Of a DNA stretch of 6,920 nucleotides, positions 6,487 to 6,920 are shown one piece after another. Origin of the DNA: Pseudomonadota bacterium (GTDB lineage: Bacteria; Pseudomonadota; Gammaproteobacteria; Burkholderiales; Methylophilaceae); NCBI GenBank assembly GCA_029549705.1, contig JAKPIR010000264.1, forward strand, positions 1 through 6,920, written 5' to 3'. Numbering within the stretch: the stretch's first letter is position 1; each line of letters starts with the position of its first letter. The notes beneath the pieces were generated by a model, which had not been told where the DNA came from, made no database searches, and saw only the letters and a program-made list of their open reading frames with translations. The translations under genes were made by a program, and so were the position numbers.

Positions 6487-6920
6487 ATGATAGATCAGGA
6501 TGTAGGCGCAAGACTACGCATGGTGCGATTGCGCAAGCAACTCTCACAGCGCGCACTGGCTAAAAAGGCAGGGGTAGCCAATGCAACGATTTCACTGATT
6601 GAGTCAGGGCAGACGAGCCCGTCGGTGAGTGCATTGAAGCGCATTTTGGCGGGTGTACCGATGACATTGGCTGAATTTTTTTCAGACGAATTGCCACATG
6701 TCAAAAGTGAGGTATTTTACCGCGCAGATGAACTTACTGAAATTAGTGCAGGTGCAGGAATTTCATATCGGCAAATTGGCTCAGCCAAAGCGGGGCATGT
6801 ATTGCAAATTTTGTATGAAACCTACGCAGTGGGCGCCGATACGGGCTTGGTGATGTTACAGCACCAAGGTGAGGAGGGCGCTGTGATACTTTCAGGCAAG
6901 CTGGAAGTTACCGTAGGCAA
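6487..6920 (+). CDS. PuuR-like transcriptional regulator, XRE helix-turn-helix plus cupin (3' truncated)
   Basis: The frame is open from the ATG at 6487 to the window end: 144 complete codons plus two bases, with no stop. Family members have about 180-190 residues, so some 40 are missing. Residues about 6-65 form an XRE-type DNA-binding domain (VGARLRMVRLRKQLSQRALA, then AGVANATISLIESGQTSPS, then LKRILAGVPMTLAEFF). A cupin sensor domain follows (about 105-144), with the motifs LYETYAVGADTG and HQGEEGAVILSGKLEVTVG. This layout closely parallels E. coli PuuR, the putrescine-responsive repressor of the puu operon. AAGGA at 6470-6474 sits 12 bases before the ATG, which is rather far, but starting at the next Met (residue 12) would delete the first helix. 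It is transcribed divergently from the transaminase/dehydrogenase pair and is its likely regulator; the ligand (beta-alanine, a polyamine or a related omega-amine) is an inference. Confidence 0.9.
   Translation, partial: MIDQDVGARLRMVRLRKQLSQRALAKKAGVANATISLIESGQTSPSVSALKRILAGVPMTLAEFFSDELPHVKSEVFYRADELTEISAGAGISYRQIGSAKAGHVLQILYETYAVGADTGLVMLQHQGEEGAVILSGKLEVTVG

Overview
The window looks like chromosomal DNA of a Gram-negative proteobacterium with moderate to low GC (below about 50% by eye). It has a System I (Ccm) cytochrome c maturation operon with split ccmH and ccmI genes, as in Pseudomonas-type and many alpha/beta/gammaproteobacterial genomes, next to a small catabolic module of Pseudomonas bauA/bauC type. 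A beta- or gammaproteobacterium fits best. I cannot name the genus from sequence alone.

Left part (1-3077, + strand): the 3' end of a cytochrome c biogenesis operon, in the order ccmF (5' truncated by the window), ccmG, ccmH, ccmI. Every junction overlaps (ATGA, ATGA, TAATG), so the four cistrons are almost certainly co-transcribed and translationally coupled. CcmF is the haem lyase core. CcmG and CcmH keep the apocytochrome CXXCH cysteines reduced. CcmI is the TPR apocytochrome chaperone.

Middle (3078-3272): a convergent intergenic region with a strong 16-bp hairpin. Its only U-tract is on the minus-strand side, so it reads as the terminator of the leftward unit.

Right part (3273-6315, - strand): mmsA-type CoA-acylating (methyl)malonate-semialdehyde dehydrogenase lies downstream of a class III beta-alanine:pyruvate (omega-amino acid) transaminase. 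Together they would convert beta-alanine to malonate semialdehyde and then to acetyl-CoA and CO2. Between the two genes (4823-4888) is a perfect 28-bp inverted repeat of the GTAGGAGCG... REP/BIME type.

Far right (6487-6920, + strand, 3' truncated): a divergent PuuR-like regulator (XRE helix-turn-helix plus cupin) that I read directly from the sequence; its stop codon lies outside the window. The 171-bp divergent region holds a credible sigma70-type promoter on each strand and short repeats that could be operators. The regulator probably controls the transaminase/dehydrogenase module and itself.

I found no RNA genes, CRISPR arrays, insertion sequences or phage genes. Nothing here amounts to a wholly new system. 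The most notable items are the REP pair between the two catabolic genes, and the PuuR-like control of a bauA/bauC-type module with its candidate operators.
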